Origin: Aldehydirespirator sp965261105
Lineage (GTDB): Bacteria > Actinomycetota > Acidimicrobiia > Acidimicrobiales > Aldehydirespiratoraceae
DNA length: 64,000 nt
NCBI GenBank assembly: GCA_965261105.1
Contig: CBDHCM010000006.1
Coordinates: forward strand, 3,038,001-3,102,000
Direction of reading: 5' to 3'
Both the position numbers and the translations under genes were made by a program. Position 1 is the first letter of the stretch. Each line of letters starts with the position of its first letter. This document shows positions 1 to 9,343 of this stretch, piece after piece. Under the pieces are notes generated by a model. The model did not search any database. It had not been told where the DNA came from and worked only from the letters and a program-made list of their open reading frames with translations.

Positions 1-1
1 C

Positions 2-64
2 ATCGTCGTCGGCAAGCTCCACATCGTCTGGCTACGGGTCGGCAGCCACGACATCCTTCGGTGA
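2..64 (+). CDS. C-terminal tail of an ORF cut by the window edge
   Basis: Frame 2 is open from the first base to a TGA at 62-64. It reads as a hydrophobic tail (VVGKLHIVWLRVG...), plausible as the end of a gene that lies mostly left of the window. With only 20 residues no family can be named, and chance openness in high-GC DNA is a real alternative. Confidence 0.2.
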   Translation: MVVGKLHIVWLRVGSHDILR

Positions 65-205
65 CCTACCCCGCAGCCGGTCTGTTCCAACGATGCGCAT
101 CGAACCACTGCTTCCGCCGTCTGCGCCCCGCTGTCAGTTCCTGAGGCCCTCGATGGCGGCGGGCGCCTCCCTGACGGCGACCCCTGCGGGCGATAGCGTC
201 GGCCG

Positions 206-676
206 GTGGCCTGCATCGCGGATCGAGCCTTCGCCGAACTCAGCGCCCGCGAGTGGCACGACATCGTGAGACTCCGCATGGACGTGTTCGTGGTTGAACA
301 GGAGTGCGCCTATCCGGAACTCGACGGCCGCGACACCGAGCCGGCCACCCGTCATTGCTGGGTGCCGGGCAGCAGCGCAGGCCGACCCGAGTTGCCGATT
401 GCCGCCTACGCGCGGGGGCTCGCACAACCGGGCGGCGGCACCAAGATCGGCCGGGTGGTCGCCCACCCCGCGGCCCGCCAGAACGGTCTGGGCGGCCTGC
501 TCGTCAACCACCTGGTGCAAACCACCAGCGGCCCCTGGACCCTCGACGCGCAGGCCCGCCTGGCGGACTGGTACGCCGGACTGGGCTTCTCGCCCGCGGG
601 AGAGCCATTCGACGACTGGGGCATGCTCCATATGCCCATGCGCCTGGAGGCCGAGCGGGCAGTCGGAATTTCATGA
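206..676 (+). CDS. elaA: GNAT acetyltransferase, ElaA family
   Basis: The 156-residue product matches the ElaA branch of GNAT N-acyltransferases. It shows the early LRMDVFVVEQECAYPELDGRD block (about residues 27-47), then HCWV, and an acetyl-CoA-binding segment with GRVVAHPAARQNGLGGLL (about 88-106). The end ...WYAGLGFSPAGEPF is also typical of ElaA. Members transfer an acetyl group from acetyl-CoA; the natural substrate of most is unknown. Length is normal for the family. The start is a GTG with no clear ribosome-binding site. The MFS gene follows 63 nt downstream on the same strand and may be co-transcribed. Confidence 0.85.
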   Translation: MACIADRAFAELSAREWHDIVRLRMDVFVVEQECAYPELDGRDTEPATRHCWVPGSSAGRPELPIAAYARGLAQPGGGTKIGRVVAHPAARQNGLGGLLVNHLVQTTSGPWTLDAQARLADWYAGLGFSPAGEPFDDWGMLHMPMRLEAERAVGIS

Positions 677-739
677 GGAAATGGGCGAGACGCTCAGAGA
701 GGCCGTCAGGCCGATCACGGCTATCGCGCCCATGGGCCT

Positions 740-2011
740 ATGACGGCTGAGACCTCCGCACAGACCTACAACCGCGCCGCGGTCCAGCGCCGCACGACTG
801 CCGTCATGATGGGCTCGGTGATCCCCACGACCGCGGCCATGGGGGCATCGTTCGCTGCCTCAGCGGTGCTCGCCGAGGAGATCACCGGCAGCGCCACACT
901 GGCCACACTGGCCGCGGGCTCGATGTCGATCGGCAGCGTGGCCGCCGCGGTTCCCCTGTCCCGCCGCATGGCCCGCCTGGGCCGGCGGCGGGGCTTGGTC
1001 TGGGGATGGTCGCTCGGCGCAGCGGGAGCGATCACCGCCCTGTTGGCGGCCGTGTTGAGCCTGTATCCGCTGGTGGTGCTGGGAATCATCGGGGTGGGTG
1101 CAGGCCAGGCCACCAACTTGGCCGCCCGCTACGCAGTGGCCGATCTCGCCCCCGACGACCGCCGGGCCAGCGCCATCGGAATGCTGGTGTGGGCCTCCAC
1201 CTTCGGCGCGGCCGCAGGACCGACGATCGCGCTGGGGCCGGTCGCTGATCTTGCACAGTTCATCGGCCTTCCCGAGCTGGCCGGCCCCTATGTGCTGAGC
1301 TCGGCGATGTTCCTGGCCGGACTCGCCATCACGCACACGTGGCTGCGCCCGGACCCGCTCGAAGTACTCGGCACGATCGGGTCCGAGGCGCCCCGACCTG
1401 CATCGCCGGCGAGGGTGGTCCGGCGGATCGCAGCCATCCCCGAGGCCCGCCTGGCCCTGCTGGCCATGCTGGTGGGCCAGACGATAATGGTGACCGTGAT
1501 GACGGCCACGCCGCTGCACATGACCAGCGGAGATCAGGACTACTCAGTGATCGGCCAAGTGATCTCGCTTCACATAATCGGGATGTACGCCTTCTCGCCG
1601 ATCGTGGGATGGCTTGTCGACCGGCTGGGCACGCACACGGTGATCACACTCGGGGGGTTGATCCTCTTCTTGGGCGCGGAGCTGGCCGGCAACACCGACC
1701 CCGAGCACAGCGCCGGCCTGTTCAGCGGCCTCACGCTCATAGGCATCGGCTGGAGCTTCGGGCTGATCGCGGGCAGCGCGCTGTTGACCAACTCGTTCCC
1801 GGTGCGCCAGAGAGTGGAGGTTCAGGGCGGCGCGGACTTCGTGATGATCACCGGCGGCGCCGTGGGCGGTCTGTCGTCCGGCGCGCTGGTCGAGCTGATC
1901 GGCTACCAGTCGCTCAGCCACTACTCGGGCATCGCCGCCCTGCTGCTCGTGGCCGCCGCCGTCTGGGCCTGGATCACAGCCCGCCGGGCTCGACCCCGCC
2001 AGCTCGGCTAG
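740..2011 (+). CDS. MFS-family transporter (12-TM)
   Basis: The 423-residue, strongly hydrophobic protein has the major facilitator layout: two sets of about six membrane segments around a central cytoplasmic loop near residues 210-235 (PRPASPARVVRRIAAIPEAR). After segment 2 it has a basic loop, PLSRRMARLGRRRG, which matches the MFS motif-A position. A second such loop, GWLVDRLGTHTV, follows in the C-terminal half. Proteins of this type are proton-coupled exporters or importers in the inner membrane. The substrate cannot be told from the sequence. The N-terminus (MTAETSAQTYNRAAVQRR) is short and cytoplasmic. Confidence 0.85.
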   Translation: MTAETSAQTYNRAAVQRRTTAVMMGSVIPTTAAMGASFAASAVLAEEITGSATLATLAAGSMSIGSVAAAVPLSRRMARLGRRRGLVWGWSLGAAGAITALLAAVLSLYPLVVLGIIGVGAGQATNLAARYAVADLAPDDRRASAIGMLVWASTFGAAAGPTIALGPVADLAQFIGLPELAGPYVLSSAMFLAGLAITHTWLRPDPLEVLGTIGSEAPRPASPARVVRRIAAIPEARLALLAMLVGQTIMVTVMTATPLHMTSGDQDYSVIGQVISLHIIGMYAFSPIVGWLVDRLGTHTVITLGGLILFLGAELAGNTDPEHSAGLFSGLTLIGIGWSFGLIAGSALLTNSFPVRQRVEVQGGADFVMITGGAVGGLSSGALVELIGYQSLSHYSGIAALLLVAAAVWAWITARRARPRQLG

Positions 2012-2056
2012 ACCTCGCCCACCTCAAGGGCTGCGATCTTGGCCCGACTTCGTGTA

Positions 2057-2404
2057 CTAGCCGGGGATGCTTCCCGACGGCGAGTTCGCGGTCATCTTCC
2101 AGATGCGCCTCAACTCGGTCTGCTCCTCGCTCGCGGGCACGTCGGGGCACTCCACTGGGGAGGTAAGCACCATGTTGACCGCCGCAGTGAAGGCAGCCCC
2201 GACAGTGGGATCCTCACCGGGAAGCACGCGAGTCACGGTCACGCCCGGCACCGAATGGACGTCCTCGATGGCCGATCGGACCGCCTCGCAGCAGGAGCGC
2301 GCCTCGCGGTCGAAGTCGAGGCGGTCCACTCCCAGGAAGCGACCGATCCCGGCGTCATCGCACCCAGCCTCGGCCAGGGCGTCGAACACCTCGTCGTCGA
2401 GCAC
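2057..2404 (-). CDS. Hypothetical protein, 115 aa
   Basis: This is an acidic, evenly composed reading frame (MLDDEVFDALAEAGCDDAGIGRFLGVDRLDFD...) that looks more protein-like than the arginine-rich frames on the other strand. It has a central CCEAVRSAIEDVHSVPGV segment and a C-terminal stretch ending KMTANSPSGSIPG. I do not recognise the family. The start may lie a little upstream. It is convergent with the MFS gene, with 45 nt between the two ends. Confidence 0.45.
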   Translation of the reverse strand: MLDDEVFDALAEAGCDDAGIGRFLGVDRLDFDREARSCCEAVRSAIEDVHSVPGVTVTRVLPGEDPTVGAAFTAAVNMVLTSPVECPDVPASEEQTELRRIWKMTANSPSGSIPG

Positions 2405-2552
2405 GTCCCGCCCACTGGTCTCGAGCCCCTCGCCATGAGCCCGCTCCCTCCGCAGCGCTGCGCGAGGAGCCGGCCACCACTGACGAGGCTCGAGGCGGGG
2501 AATGGCCCTGCTGGACCCCGACGGGAAATGGACTTCAACGCGGGCAGTTCTG

Positions 2553-2634
2553 TTGGCCGCCGCTGGGCAAAACCGTTGGCCGCCAGCGGGCAGCTACATG
2601 GCCGCCACTGGGCAGGATCTCATGGCCGCCGACA
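2553..2634. repeat. Four short direct repeats at 22-24 bp spacing, resembling an IS21-type end
   Basis: Four copies of a TGGCCGCC...GGGCA motif begin at about 2553, 2576, 2598 and 2622; the last is shortened to TGGCCGCC. Regularly spaced short direct repeats at a terminus are known for IS21-family elements, where they bind the transposase. No istA or istB coding sequence is adjacent, so this would be an orphan end. The family link is inference. Confidence 0.4.
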
Positions 2635-2702
2635 CTCGTCCACAGGGTTAGCCACAGCCTTTGGGCACTATCCGATATAACCCCCCATTCTTTGGGGAAC
2701 AG

Positions 2703-3115
2703 ATCAACCACCGCCGCCTCCAATCACCAGCGCCCTGCCCAGATGAACCAGGCGTGTTACCCGTTCGGCCTCGTCGTCCTCCAGCGGCTCGCGCAACGCG
2801 TCGGCCATCAGGCCACCACTGACCTACATCTCCATCCCAGTCAATTCAGCCTGCTCATGAGCGGCCTGCAACGCAGCGGGATACCCCACCACAGGGAACT
2901 ACCCCTCAGCGTCATGGGCCAAACGACCCAAGGTCTCGGCAGCTTCGCCGCGGTTTCATCCAATAGGGCACATCCACAGGAAGCACTGGAGCCGAAGCCG
3001 ACGCCGCCAGCTTCACGAGATGCATCCGACCGAAGCACTCGGCGTTCCCGCCGGCAGCGGCAGCCCTAGCATCCATCCATTTCCAGTCGTTGTTGTAGCA
3101 GCGCGCCCCACGTCA
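2703..3115 (-). pseudogene. Degenerate remains of one or two small unknown genes
   Basis: Read on the minus strand from about 3108, a convincing protein stretch (ARCYNNDWKWMDARAA, then CFGRMHLVKLAASA and VLPVDVPYWMK) runs until about 2960. There the frame must shift to continue as AETLGRLAHDAEG, an in-frame stop, FPVVGYPAALQAAHEQAELT, and another stop near 2828. A short separate frame (MADALREPLEDDEAERVTRL..., 2810-2703) follows. The residue choice looks coding but the frame is broken several times. No family is recognised. Confidence 0.35.
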
Positions 3116-3448
3116 CTGCACCTGGCCGTGCGCGCGACCCGCAGCAACGACTATGTGTGCTCGCCCTTCCTGGGAAGCTGGAGCCCTATCGCCCACAGCT
3201 GCAGCAACAGCTGCGTGTCGTCGACTCTGATGTCGCTGTGGGCGTCGCTGGCCGTTGCTTGTCGACTACCGTGCTGAGCGCTTCACTCGACGGCTGCCGG
3301 GGCTGTTGGGGTGATGCGGGCACGGTGCGTTGCTCAGTTTGCGTTTGCATGAACGCCTGGCACCGAGAGGCTGACCGCATTCGATCACAACTGAACGGTT
3401 TGTTTGGGCCTTCCTGGCCGCCGCGGCGGCCGACGTCCTCGGCGGTGC
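3116..3448. other. Gene-poor stretch
   Basis: No convincing reading frame, repeat or RNA gene was seen here. The open frames are short and arginine- or serine-rich, as expected by chance in high-GC DNA. Confidence 0.4.
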
Positions 3449-4072
3449 TCACGGTGGCTGCGCGGCCGGTGGCTGCGCGCTTGTCGCAGCGCGGCGGCGC
3501 AGTTCGGGCATCACGTCTTCGCTGATGACGCTGTCGACGAAGTGGCGCTGCGAGGCGACGCCGGGAGCATCGCCGTACACGTCATCCCATGCGTCTCCTA
3601 GATCGTCTGGTGTGGTGCGTCCGGTCCGCAGCGCCAGATCGACGATGTCTCTGATGTCTCGGCCGCGGCCCGACATCAGCTTCAACGCCAGCATCAGTTC
3701 GTCGTCGGCGCCGTAGATGATCAGATGGTGCCCCCGGTAGATTTCCGCGAACCGATCGACAGGCACCTGCACCTGGATCATCTCTCTGACTTGATCGTTG
3801 AGCCACGCGGGATTCATGTCGTGCTGTGCCGCCACCGTCGCCGCCGCGGCGGCGACAGGAGCCGGGATGGCCGTCGCGACGTCGATGTCCTGGGTCAGCC
3901 GGGACGCGCTGCTGCGCCCCATAACGAACCCGCCGACGGTGAAGAGCGTGTACGCAGTCCCCTGCTGGGTCGTTGCCGCCAGGGCAGCGTCTACTTCCGC
4001 CAGCAGCGACAAGAAGTCCTGGTGAGAGCGAGTCGGCAGTTCCAGCGGATCAGCGCCCTCGGGTTGGTTCAC
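3449..4072 (-). CDS. DUF6036-like nucleotidyltransferase (AbiEii/toxin-like)
   Basis: The 207-residue protein has the minimal nucleotidyltransferase fold signature: a glycine pair in YTLFTVGGFVMGR (about 42-54) followed by the SRLTQDIDVAT metal-binding Asp-x-Asp (about 58-68). It then has DELMLALKLMSGRGRDIRDIVDL (about 125-147), which matches the lysine/arginine-rich second half of AbiEii- and DUF6036-type proteins. Related proteins act as toxins or accessory enzymes in type IV toxin-antitoxin and abortive-infection modules. It overlaps the upstream partner gene by 4 nt (ATGA), so the two are translationally coupled. The C-terminus is Ala/Pro-rich. Confidence 0.7.
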   Translation of the reverse strand: MNQPEGADPLELPTRSHQDFLSLLAEVDAALAATTQQGTAYTLFTVGGFVMGRSSASRLTQDIDVATAIPAPVAAAAATVAAQHDMNPAWLNDQVREMIQVQVPVDRFAEIYRGHHLIIYGADDELMLALKLMSGRGRDIRDIVDLALRTGRTTPDDLGDAWDDVYGDAPGVASQRHFVDSVISEDVMPELRRRAATSAQPPAAQPP

Positions 4073-4533
4073 GGGACCGTGGCCGCGAACCGGCGGGCCT
4101 CCGCCTGGGTCTTGGGGTCAGAGATGAAGTCTTCGCCGAACCAGACGTTGTGCCAGGCGCACGCTGCGGGCGCGCTAGCGACCATGCGCTCCCACAGAGG
4201 ACCCGCCGTTGTGAGATCGCGTGTCCACGCGATCGGCTCGTGCCAGCGGTGCCGCCATACCCAGCCCGGGATCGGGACCGCGTCACGGGCACACAGCGCG
4301 TGCACCACCGCAGCGATGCGGCACAGATCGTCAGCAGCCGCTCCGGCAGGCTCCTGCGCGATGATCGCGGCCCGGTCGCTTGGCCACCATTCCCACTCGC
4401 GGATCAGCGCTCCCAGCGGCACCGACGAGCGCACACCAGGGTCCGCGTAGAGCGTCGGGACATCGGCGGCCCTTAGGCGCCGTTCCTTCCACGGTCGCTC
4501 AGGCACCGCCGGATAAACCAGCTCGATCCCCAC
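4069..4533 (-). CDS. Hypothetical partner of the DUF6036-like gene
   Basis: The 154-residue product is rich in Trp, Arg and Asp (LIREWEWWPSDRAA, GWVWRHRWHEPIAWTRDL, WHNVWFGEDFISDP). It has no signal peptide or membrane segment and no family I recognise. It is first in a two-gene leftward operon; its stop overlaps the start of the nucleotidyltransferase by 4 nt. By position it would be the antitoxin or regulatory half of a toxin-antitoxin-like pair, but no DNA-binding motif is evident. Confidence 0.55.
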   Translation of the reverse strand: MGIELVYPAVPERPWKERRLRAADVPTLYADPGVRSSVPLGALIREWEWWPSDRAAIIAQEPAGAAADDLCRIAAVVHALCARDAVPIPGWVWRHRWHEPIAWTRDLTTAGPLWERMVASAPAACAWHNVWFGEDFISDPKTQAEARRFAATVP

Positions 4534-4597
4534 CCCGTCACACTACCACGGTCTAATTGGGGCTCTCGGCGTCCCGTGCTCGCAGCGAGAGGTTCCG

Positions 4598-5565
4598 GTG
4601 GCCTATGTGACGGGGCTGGCGATGCGGCGTGCTGCGGACCTCTACGCCGGGGCGGCCAAGACCGATCCCAAGGACGCGGCGGTGCTCGCCGACTACGCCC
4701 GGCGCAACGCCGACCGCCTCACCTGGACGACACCCAGCGACGAGCTGCCGGCGCGGCTGCGGATCCTCAACGGCCGAGACGCCGACCTCGCCGCGGACGC
4801 CACCAGAGCCGCCAACCGCCTCAGAGACGCGCTGTTGGCCGTGTCGCCTGCGCTGGAGCGCGCCGTGGGCGACAAGCTGTCCTCCAGCGGCGGCGCACGC
4901 GACGCGCTGGCCCGCTGGGGCACCCCCACAGCGCTCAGAGACGCCGGCAAGGCCCGAGTGCGGACCCGCATCGCCAAACGCCCGCCCCGCAACGGCTCAC
5001 CGACGCCGTCTGGGGCGCGCTAGACGCGCAGAGCGTCACCGTCACAGCCGAGGCAACCTGGTGCGACACCATCACCGGGTCCGCCGCCGGCTTGGACCGC
5101 ATCTGCGGGGGCCGCGACCAGCTCGCCACAACCATCGAGGACGCGTTCATGGACCACCCGCTGGGAAAAATCCTCGCCAGCCTGTGCGGGTTCGGCCCGC
5201 GAACCGGCGCCCGGACCCTCGCTGAGATCGGCGACCCCGACCGATTCGCCGACGGCGGCCGCCTGCCGCCCACGCCGGGCTCGCCCCCGTCGACTGGCAA
5301 TTAGGCCGCAGCGCCACGGTCCGCGAACCCCGAGGCGGCAACCACCGCCTCAAAAACGCCATGCTCACCGCCGCCTTCGTCGCAACCCAGCACGACCCCG
5401 ACGCCCGCGCCTACTACCAGCGCAAACGCTCAGAACACACACCGCAACGCCGCCGTGATCTGCGTCGCCCGACGCCGCTGCAACATCATCCTCGCCATGC
5501 TCAAAACCCAAACCCAAACCCCCTACCAGCCGCCACAACCTCAGAACCTGCCCCAAGCAGCTTGA
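4598..5565 (+). pseudogene. IS110-family transposase, truncated and frameshifted
   Basis: Three or more frames must be joined to recover the protein. The first (GLAMRRAADLYAGAAKTDPKDAAVL) matches the IS110 DEDD-domain segment. The second, from about 4985 (RLTDAVWGALDAQ ... LCGFGPRTGARTLAEIGDPDRF), is the middle. The third, from about 5270 (APVDWQLGRSATVREPRGGN ... LKNAMLTAAFVATQHDP), is the transposase-20 domain. A fourth ends HRNAAVICVARRR ... stop at 5563-5565. The N-terminal third is missing, so the element is dead. Confidence 0.8.
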
Positions 5566-5604
5566 CAACAAGACAGGGACACCCCCCTCGTGTTGGGGAT
5601 CGGC

Positions 5605-5752
5605 ATGGACGCCGGCGGACACGTGCCTGAGCCCGAAGCGTTGGTCTATGCGGCCGCCGCTGGGCGCGCTCGCTGGCGGCGGCTTCTTGGAGCGCATCGA
5701 GGAACTCGCGGAGATGATCGCCGAAGTCGTCGCCAGCCGAACAAGACGCTGA
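5605..5752 (+). pseudogene. C-terminal scrap of an AbiEi-like antitoxin gene (copy 1)
   Basis: PEPEALVYAAAAGRARWRR, then a frameshift near 5683, then FLERIEELAEMIAEVVASR and a TGA at 5750-5752. This is the same C-terminus as the intact minus-strand gene at 57799-58509 and the scrap at 59290-59451. The DNA beyond its stop also matches that locus in inverted orientation. The 5' part was lost, probably together with the IS110 decay next to it. Confidence 0.75.
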
Positions 5753-5938
5753 GACGGCTGCCCGCCGTCGCGTCTACGGATCCCGCAAACCCATCAGCGA
5801 CAGCCCGCACACCTACCGACTCGCAGCACCGCGAACGCACGGCGCCGCGGCCAAGCCTCGTCGGCTAACGGCGGGAGCAGACCTGCGTAGACGGGCACCG
5901 CATGCCGACCACCAGGACAAAATTAGTGGAGAACACCA

Positions 5939-7654
5939 CTAGCCCTGATCGTGCATGAGTTTGGGGGTTGGGTGGGGTGATTGACGCGCGAATGCCCTTC
6001 TGACGTGGGATGATGGACGGTGAGGACCATTCCGTGGTCCGGTCAGGAGGGCACCCGCATGGTGAATCATAACAGCACGGTCGATGTGGGGGTCGCGGAG
6101 GGTGCGGGGCTGGTGGTGGGGCATGGGGGGTTGCATGCTTTGGGCCGGTTCTGTGACGTGTTGGGGCTGGGGGAGCTGTTGTCTGAGGCGTATGGGCCGA
6201 TCGGGGAGCGGGCGCCGGTGCATGACCGGGGCAAGGCGCTGGTGCAGGCGTTCTTGGTGTTCGCCGGTGGCGGGGAGGCGTGCAGCGACATCGAGGCGCT
6301 GCGCGCCGGGGAGGCTCTGTTCGGTTCGGTGCCGTCGGCGTCGACGCTGTACCGGGTGGCGCGCGGCGTCGACGCTGAGCGTCTGGGGGCTCTGCGCTCA
6401 GCGCTGTCGCAGGCCCGGCAGCGGGTGTGGCCGCTCATCGCGGCGGCTCGGGGCGAGGTCGTGATCGACGTCGACGCGTCGCTGATGGAGGTCCACTCTG
6501 AGAACAAGGAGGGCGCCGCTGCCCATTACAAGGGCGGGTTCGGGTTCCACCCGATGTACGCGTTCGCGGACTGCACCGGGGAGTGCCTCGCGGTGCTGTT
6601 GCGTCCCGGCAACGCCGCCGCCAACTCGATCACCGACCAGACCGCGGTGCTCGACGCCGCTGTGGAGGCCCTGCCGGGCGACGCCGCCGCGGGGCACCGC
6701 CGCGGCGACGACGCGTCACAGGCGCGGCGGCGGGTGCGGGTGCGCGCCGACTCGGCGGGCTGCAACGGGTTCATCGCGGCCTGCGTCGAGCGCAACATCG
6801 GCTACAGCGTCGTGGCCCGCAGCACCCCCCACATCGAGGCCGCCATCGCCACAGCCGCCGCGCAGCGTCGGCGGTGGCAGCCCGCCGAGGGCCGCCGCCC
6901 CAAGAGCCGCCGCAGCCGCCGCGGCGCGCGGGCCGCGGACCTCACCGACCTCGTCGACCCCCAGCACCGGCCCGCGCCCGACGCCCGGCTCATCATGCGC
7001 CGCGAGCCGCGCCACCAGGGCGCGCAGAGGTCGCTGTTCCCCAGCGACGACTGGCGCTACTGGGGCCACTGGACCAACCTCGCCGGCAGCCCCGCGGCCC
7101 GCGACGAAGACATACGAGCCCACGCCAGAGTCGAGGACCACATAGCACGCCTCAAAGACAGCGGCGCCAAACGGTTCCCGTTCCGCGACCTCGCCGCCAA
7201 CACCGCCTGGCACCAACTCGCCGCGTTCGCGGACACCGCCGTGAGATGGTTCCAACACACCTGCCTCACCGGAACCCTCAAACACGCCCGACCCAAAACC
7301 CTGCGATGGAACCTCTGGCACACCCCCGCCCGCCTCGTCCGCCACGCCCGAGCAACCACCCTCGCCCTGCCCCCAGACAGCCCCGCCACCGCAGCCATCC
7401 TCAACGCCCGCACCCGCATCAACCTGCTCATCTAAACACACGGCCCCCGCCCGCACCAGCCACACACCCCGCGCCGGCGCGACGCGCCCCAACACACACC
7501 CGCCGCCGCCGAGACCCGCCGCCGCCGCACAACCCCGCCCCCAAAACCCCACACACCCCGCCCACCCCGACAACACACCAACCAGCCCACCACAAACACA
7601 CAAAAACACACTCACCCCGCCCACTCAACAATTCTCATGCACGATCAGGGCTAG
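5939..7654. mobile_element. Complete IS1380-family insertion sequence with CTAG target duplication
   Basis: A perfect inverted match of 21 bp lies at 5939-5959 (ctagccctgatcgtgcatgag) and 7634-7654. Removing the shared CTAG leaves element ends beginning CCCTGATCGTGCATGAG, so the element is 5943-7650 (1708 bp) flanked by a 4-bp CTAG duplication. That length and a 4-5 bp duplication are usual for IS1380. The intact transposase gene fills the element; about 200 nt of C-rich non-coding DNA lie between its stop and the right end. The empty target is preserved at 57340-57343. Confidence 0.9.
6059..7435 (+). CDS. IS1380-family transposase
   Basis: The full-length product is about 458 residues from the ATG at 6059 (MVNHNSTVDVGVAEGAGLV). 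An in-frame start at 6020 is possible but lies in a less protein-like stretch. IS1380 hallmarks are VIDVDASLMEVHSENKEGAA (first catalytic Asp), YKGGFGFHPMYAFAD, RADSAGCNGFIAACVERNIGY (second Asp region), and the C-terminal RVEDHIARLKDSGAKRFPFRDLAANTAW with its catalytic Glu. It catalyses cut-and-paste transposition at the 17-bp inverted ends. No frameshift is seen, so it is probably active or recently active. Confidence 0.92.
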   Translation: MVNHNSTVDVGVAEGAGLVVGHGGLHALGRFCDVLGLGELLSEAYGPIGERAPVHDRGKALVQAFLVFAGGGEACSDIEALRAGEALFGSVPSASTLYRVARGVDAERLGALRSALSQARQRVWPLIAAARGEVVIDVDASLMEVHSENKEGAAAHYKGGFGFHPMYAFADCTGECLAVLLRPGNAAANSITDQTAVLDAAVEALPGDAAAGHRRGDDASQARRRVRVRADSAGCNGFIAACVERNIGYSVVARSTPHIEAAIATAAAQRRRWQPAEGRRPKSRRSRRGARAADLTDLVDPQHRPAPDARLIMRREPRHQGAQRSLFPSDDWRYWGHWTNLAGSPAARDEDIRAHARVEDHIARLKDSGAKRFPFRDLAANTAWHQLAAFADTAVRWFQHTCLTGTLKHARPKTLRWNLWHTPARLVRHARATTLALPPDSPATAAILNARTRINLLI

Positions 7655-7768
7655 TTAATGCGGGCGGATTCGCAATTCTCGCGGGTGCCCGCAATACAGT
7701 CAGTTGTGCGGGGGCTCGACATCTGATGCCCCTGAAGTGTTGTGGGCTGGGGTTCGTAGAATCTCTAG

Positions 7769-8677
7769 ATGACAGCGCCGTTGCCGCGTGACGCGATCAG
7801 GTTCTTGGAGTCGTTCAAGTTCGGCTCCGAGCGCGTCTGGGACGACGACGCCGGCGTGGGTGACGCGGCGGTTGAGCGGATCATGGTGCTAGGCGACATC
7901 CACGGCGACAGCAGAGTCTTCGCCGCGGCGCTGAAACTGGCCGCAGCCGAGGGATGCGACGTGTTGGTGCAGGTCGGCGACTTCTGGTTGGAGGACTCCG
8001 CCTGGAGCCGCTGGGCACCCAGAAAGGCGCACCTGATGTATACGGCGTTGCAAGCGCCGGTGCCTGTGGTGGTGGTGGACGGCAACCACGAGGGCTGGCC
8101 ATGCCTCACAGGCTTCCGCGGCAGCGATGACGCCATAGCGGCGCGGCGAACCGGACGGCCCGTGCATCTGGGCGGTTCGCTGTGGTGGGCTGACCGCGGC
8201 AGCACCTGGAACTGGAGCGGCGCCCGCTTCGGAGCGCTCGGCGGGGCCGTGTCGGTAGACAAATGGATCCCCAAGCTGGCCAAACACCGCTGGGAACAGG
8301 AGACCACCACACAAGCCGACCGGCAGCGCCTCATCGACAACGCCCCACAGGGACTCGACGTGTTGATCTGCCACGACGCGCCCGCCGACACCGGAGGGCT
8401 CGTCGGTGCCATGCAGGTGCCCGAAGACCTCCAGCGCGAAGCTGCAGAGCTTCGCGAACTGCTGCAATCAGCCGTCGACGCCACCACACCTGAGGTGGTG
8501 TTCCACGGACACTGGCACCAACAGAACCGCTGCCGCATCAACCACGACGCAACCGAAGTGATCGGACTCGCCGCCGACGGCAACCCCGACAGCGCAGCCA
8601 TCTTGTCGATCAGCACCCTGCGAACACGCTATGTCCACCCACTCGGCCGACCCACCGCACCGCGCGGCGCGCCGTAG
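7769..8677 (+). CDS. Calcineurin-like metallophosphoesterase
   Basis: The 302-residue protein carries the ordered metallophosphoesterase motifs: GDIHGD (about 41-46), QVGDFW (about 70-75), GNHE (about 104-107), a later CHDAP and HGHWHQ (about 247-252). These His/Asp/Asn residues bind two metal ions for phosphoester hydrolysis. The substrate is not evident. A Trp-rich insert (LWWADRGSTWNWSG) precedes the second half. It stands alone, just right of the IS1380 element, with an ATG start. Confidence 0.88.
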   Translation: MTAPLPRDAIRFLESFKFGSERVWDDDAGVGDAAVERIMVLGDIHGDSRVFAAALKLAAAEGCDVLVQVGDFWLEDSAWSRWAPRKAHLMYTALQAPVPVVVVDGNHEGWPCLTGFRGSDDAIAARRTGRPVHLGGSLWWADRGSTWNWSGARFGALGGAVSVDKWIPKLAKHRWEQETTTQADRQRLIDNAPQGLDVLICHDAPADTGGLVGAMQVPEDLQREAAELRELLQSAVDATTPEVVFHGHWHQQNRCRINHDATEVIGLAADGNPDSAAILSISTLRTRYVHPLGRPTAPRGAP

Positions 8678-9343
8678 AGGTCACCACCCGGACAGCCCCC
8701 TTCGCGCGACACGCACTGACGGCCTTGTCGTGGTGGCCGTCGACAGGTCCAGACCACGGATCAGAGGCTGAGATGCCCACGCTCGGGACCGTAACGATGA
8801 ACGAAAACCGGGACTCCGACACCCCGGCCGCGTGAACCGGCAACACTACGACTGACAAGCCGTCTCGGCACGCTGCCCACTCGACTCGTCCGAACGACCC
8901 GCTGCGATGGCCTCATCAACGAATACACCTATGCCGCCTGACCAGCCACGACACCATTTCGGGCACCCACAGCCACGGGCGCTGGTCCTGTCCGTCGGAG
9001 CAACCGTCATCCAGATCGAGGTCAGGGCGCAAGCACCGGCCACTGAGCCCGACTCTCAAGCCCTGCGCTCGCCAGCGGCTCACTCTGAACCTCACCGGGC
9101 ATTGCGCAGGCTCAGGTGTGCCCTGTGGGTGCCCGCTGTCGCTTCGCGGGGGCACCGACTTGCGCGTGGTCCAAGCGCATGGCACAGATTGCGGCCGACA
9201 CGGGCGTCTCGTGCAGCAGTACTTGTTCGGCGACCCACACGATCAAACTCCGTAACAAGGACTCCGGCCCATCCCAGCCAGCCATCAGAGCCGCGCACCC
9301 GCAGCCCACAGCACAAGCCAGTGCTGGACCTACAATGGGCTCC
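8678..9343. other. Gene-poor stretch of about 670 nt
   Basis: The frames here lack protein-like composition and match nothing I know. No repeat or hairpin stood out. It separates the metallophosphoesterase from the next toxin-antitoxin-like pair. Confidence 0.4.

Noticed and set aside
6583..7791. 402-codon Arg/Pro-rich frame across the IS1380 element and a Gly/Val-rich antisense frame at 6716-7624
   Set aside because: Both are frame shadows of the transposase plus C-rich non-coding DNA at its right end.
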